From positions 1-64,000 of the forward strand of contig WBMZ01009460.1 in assembly GCA_013400975.1 (NCBI GenBank): 64,000 nt of DNA. Reading direction: 5' to 3'. Of the stretch, positions 62,395-64,000 are shown piece by piece. The stretch comes from Atrichornis clamosus (Eukaryota; Chordata; Aves; Passeriformes; Menuridae). Both the position numbers and the translations under genes were made by a program. Under the pieces are notes generated by a model. It worked only from the letters and a program-made list of their open reading frames with translations. It was not told where the DNA came from and did not search any database. The number at the start of each line of letters is the position of its first letter. The first letter of the stretch is position 1.

Positions 62395-62460
62395 GTGGAT
62401 CAAATCACCTCTTAACCTCCTCTTCAATAAACTGAATAGATTGAAGGGAAGGAGACATTT
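62395..62460 (-). mobile_element. Possible CR1-like remnant
   Basis: GATCAAATCACCTCTTAACC followed by CTCCTCTTCAATAAACTGAA resembles the antisense of an upstream part of CR1 (a conserved CCTCTTCTCCAAACT-type stretch). It lies about 265 bp beyond the CR1 tail at 61853 in the same orientation, so both could belong to one element interrupted by unrelated sequence. The match is short and diverged. Confidence 0.4.
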
Positions 62461-62733
62461 AGCTTTCTCAAACGGGTGTGAAAGAACACCAGTCCTTCCT
62501 CATGGCCAGAACAGGGTTGATGGAGGAGGTGTAATCAGAGGCAGGCATTGTACCAGTCCCCAGGGGCAATGCATTCATTCTAAGTAGTTTGGGAAGCTGA
62601 GAAAAATATGGATTTAAGTGGAAAATTTATGGTCAACTATTGAAGATTTCTTCCTTTAGTTGGCTCCTGATATAATACTGCCTTTGATATTTTCAAGTGT
62701 TTGAAATGTTCTTCCAGCAAATGCAGGAACAAT

Positions 62734-62800
62734 GGGATTTGGTTGGTTTTTTTTTTTCACACAATCCACATCCATTAAATTAAAAAAAAAACCAAAAATA
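62734..62800. repeat. T-run/A-run inverted low-complexity sequence
   Basis: GATTTGGTTGGTTTTTTTTT on one side and AAAAAAAAAACCAAAAAT on the other form an imperfect inverted pair about 30 bp apart. Simple sequence with hairpin potential. Confidence 0.55.
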
Positions 62801-63819
62801 ATGCACAAGCATCATAAAAGTACACCAAAAAAAATTTCCATCTTTTCAGTCCATTTCAGTAATCTATAGAACCATATCAAGCAATAGGCAATTATGCCAT
62901 GCACATTATAATAGAGACGCACTGTTTATCATCCAAAGAGCCTGGAGCAACAGCTTCCCTTAGAATTGAGGAGGACTAAACTCCACTTGCTTGCTAAAAT
63001 TGCAAAGAGTTGGCTGGACTATAAGCCACCTGCAGCTCAGCTGTGCATAAGTCAGAGGCTGTTACTGTATTTTTATAAAAATATATTCACAAATCTTCAG
63101 ATTATCAAATATGAAAACACCTTCCAAGGCAAAGAGAACAAAAAAACTATGGTATTTTTACCATACTATGATATTAATACCATTTAGGAGTGCCTATATG
63201 TTTCATGGTTGTTTTGAATACTGGTGAATCCAAGAGAATAGGCTGGTTTCCAAGTATTTTCCCAGTTTTCTTCTGTGATTGGCACGAGTAAGACCAGTTG
63301 CCAACTTCAGAACTAACCTCACAATTTACTTATAAGATTTCGCCACCATTGTAAACACAGCTGAGAACCGATTATCAGAATTAATAATCAAGTTCCTGGT
63401 ATATGAATATGTATGCAGATTTTATTGCTTTAATATTCTAGTCTTATCATTCCCTGAATCCCAGCATATTTCTGCCAGTAAACATGTTCATTCAAGTGCT
63501 TGCAGAGAGCCAGCATGCAAGGGGCATGAGAACTGGTGAAATAAATTCGTTTGGAAAGAGGAACAAGGGAAAAAGAAAACTAGCTTGCTTGTTGAGCACT
63601 CCTTTCACCATTTTCCTTCCACTTGTCCCAAAGTATTTATCACATCCCTCGACTTTATGACAGAAACTCGAAAGCTGTAGCATCATCAAAAGTAGCAAGC
63701 AGGGGGAGAGAAAAGCAGGGGGTGGAAGAAGCCTCAGCACTGTATGATTTGCTTCAAGACAAGGTTGCTTCTGAGGAATAATGAGTACATCCTGCTCAAA
63801 GCTGAGGCTCATCACGATT
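62801..63819. other. Unique non-coding DNA
   Basis: No gene. AT-rich sequence with a 73-codon plus and a 107-codon minus frame, both without domains. Confidence 0.5.
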
Positions 63820-64000
63820 GTTACCTTTAATAACCCTGATTCCTCAGAAGAGCCCTCCGTGCCGAGGATGAGGCTGTGAGCTGGCAGCTTGAATTATTCA
63901 TGAGGGCTGGTGGAAAACAATCTGCTCTGGCATTAATGGTCTGTAAAGAGTTGCTTTTGACAAAACCATTTAACACCAGCAATAAAATAAATACATTAAT
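63820..64000. promoter_or_regulatory. Candidate conserved non-coding element at window edge
   Basis: Complex sequence with TTGAATTATTCATGAGGGC, GGAAAACAATCTGC (SOX-like ACAAT), GGCATTAATGG and AACCATTTAACACC. CpGs occur at CCGTGCCGAGG. Non-coding, and truncated by the window end. Inference from motif texture only. Confidence 0.28.

Overview
The window looks like vertebrate nuclear DNA, most likely from a bird. Four fragments of CR1-type LINE retrotransposons are recognisable (2803-2912, 22774-22896, 29901-30410, 61853-62130). They show the avian-type CR1 3' end: a GGTTTGGGTTGGAA block beside imperfect copies of ATTCTATGA. One (29901-30410) still encodes the broken C-terminal tail of the CR1 reverse-transcriptase ORF. 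Interspersed repeats are otherwise sparse, microsatellites are short and stops are dense in all six frames, as expected of a compact avian genome. The CR1 evidence alone does not fix order or species.

No complete protein-coding gene, rRNA, tRNA or CRISPR array can be supported. Open frames are short, overlap on both strands and carry no recognisable domain; the longest (about 176 codons, 2603-3133) runs through a CR1 fragment. The window is best read as intergenic DNA or part of a very large intron. The only exon-like object I could find is a 51-bp minus-strand segment at 14179-14229 with plausible splice sites and matching phases. It is unproven.

Layout. 1-12 kb: mostly unique AT-leaning DNA with one CR1 3' end, a purine tract, an (ATT)n microsatellite and a candidate conserved element near 6.1-6.4 kb. 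12-20 kb: two short tandem duplications, the exon candidate and a POU/homeodomain-like patch at 18.3 kb. 21-26 kb: the densest stretch of possible regulatory DNA. It has a TAATTA-rich block with a duplicated palindromic site (21.9-22.3 kb), a CR1 tail, a candidate element at 23.3 kb and a degenerate tandem repeat of about 57 bp (24.6-24.8 kb) with one stray copy 0.9 kb away. 29.5-30.4 kb: a GC-rich patch, then the longest CR1. 30.4-46 kb: mostly featureless, with a small inverted repeat beside a CRE-like site at 38.36 kb. 46-49 kb: three perfect AP-1 sites in 154 bp and two homeodomain/octamer-like blocks. 50-56 kb: a G-rich quadruplex candidate, a candidate element at 53.5 kb and a degenerate tandem array of about 60 bp at 55.4-55.64 kb. 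56-64 kb: the last CR1 copy and a final candidate element at the edge.

The most unusual observation is that two AT-rich, TAATTA- or ATTTAAT-bearing blocks are built as old tandem repeats of about 57-60 bp, and a third contains a 64-bp spaced duplication. This suggests regulatory DNA that grew by local duplication. No microbial defence system, viral gene or toxin is present.
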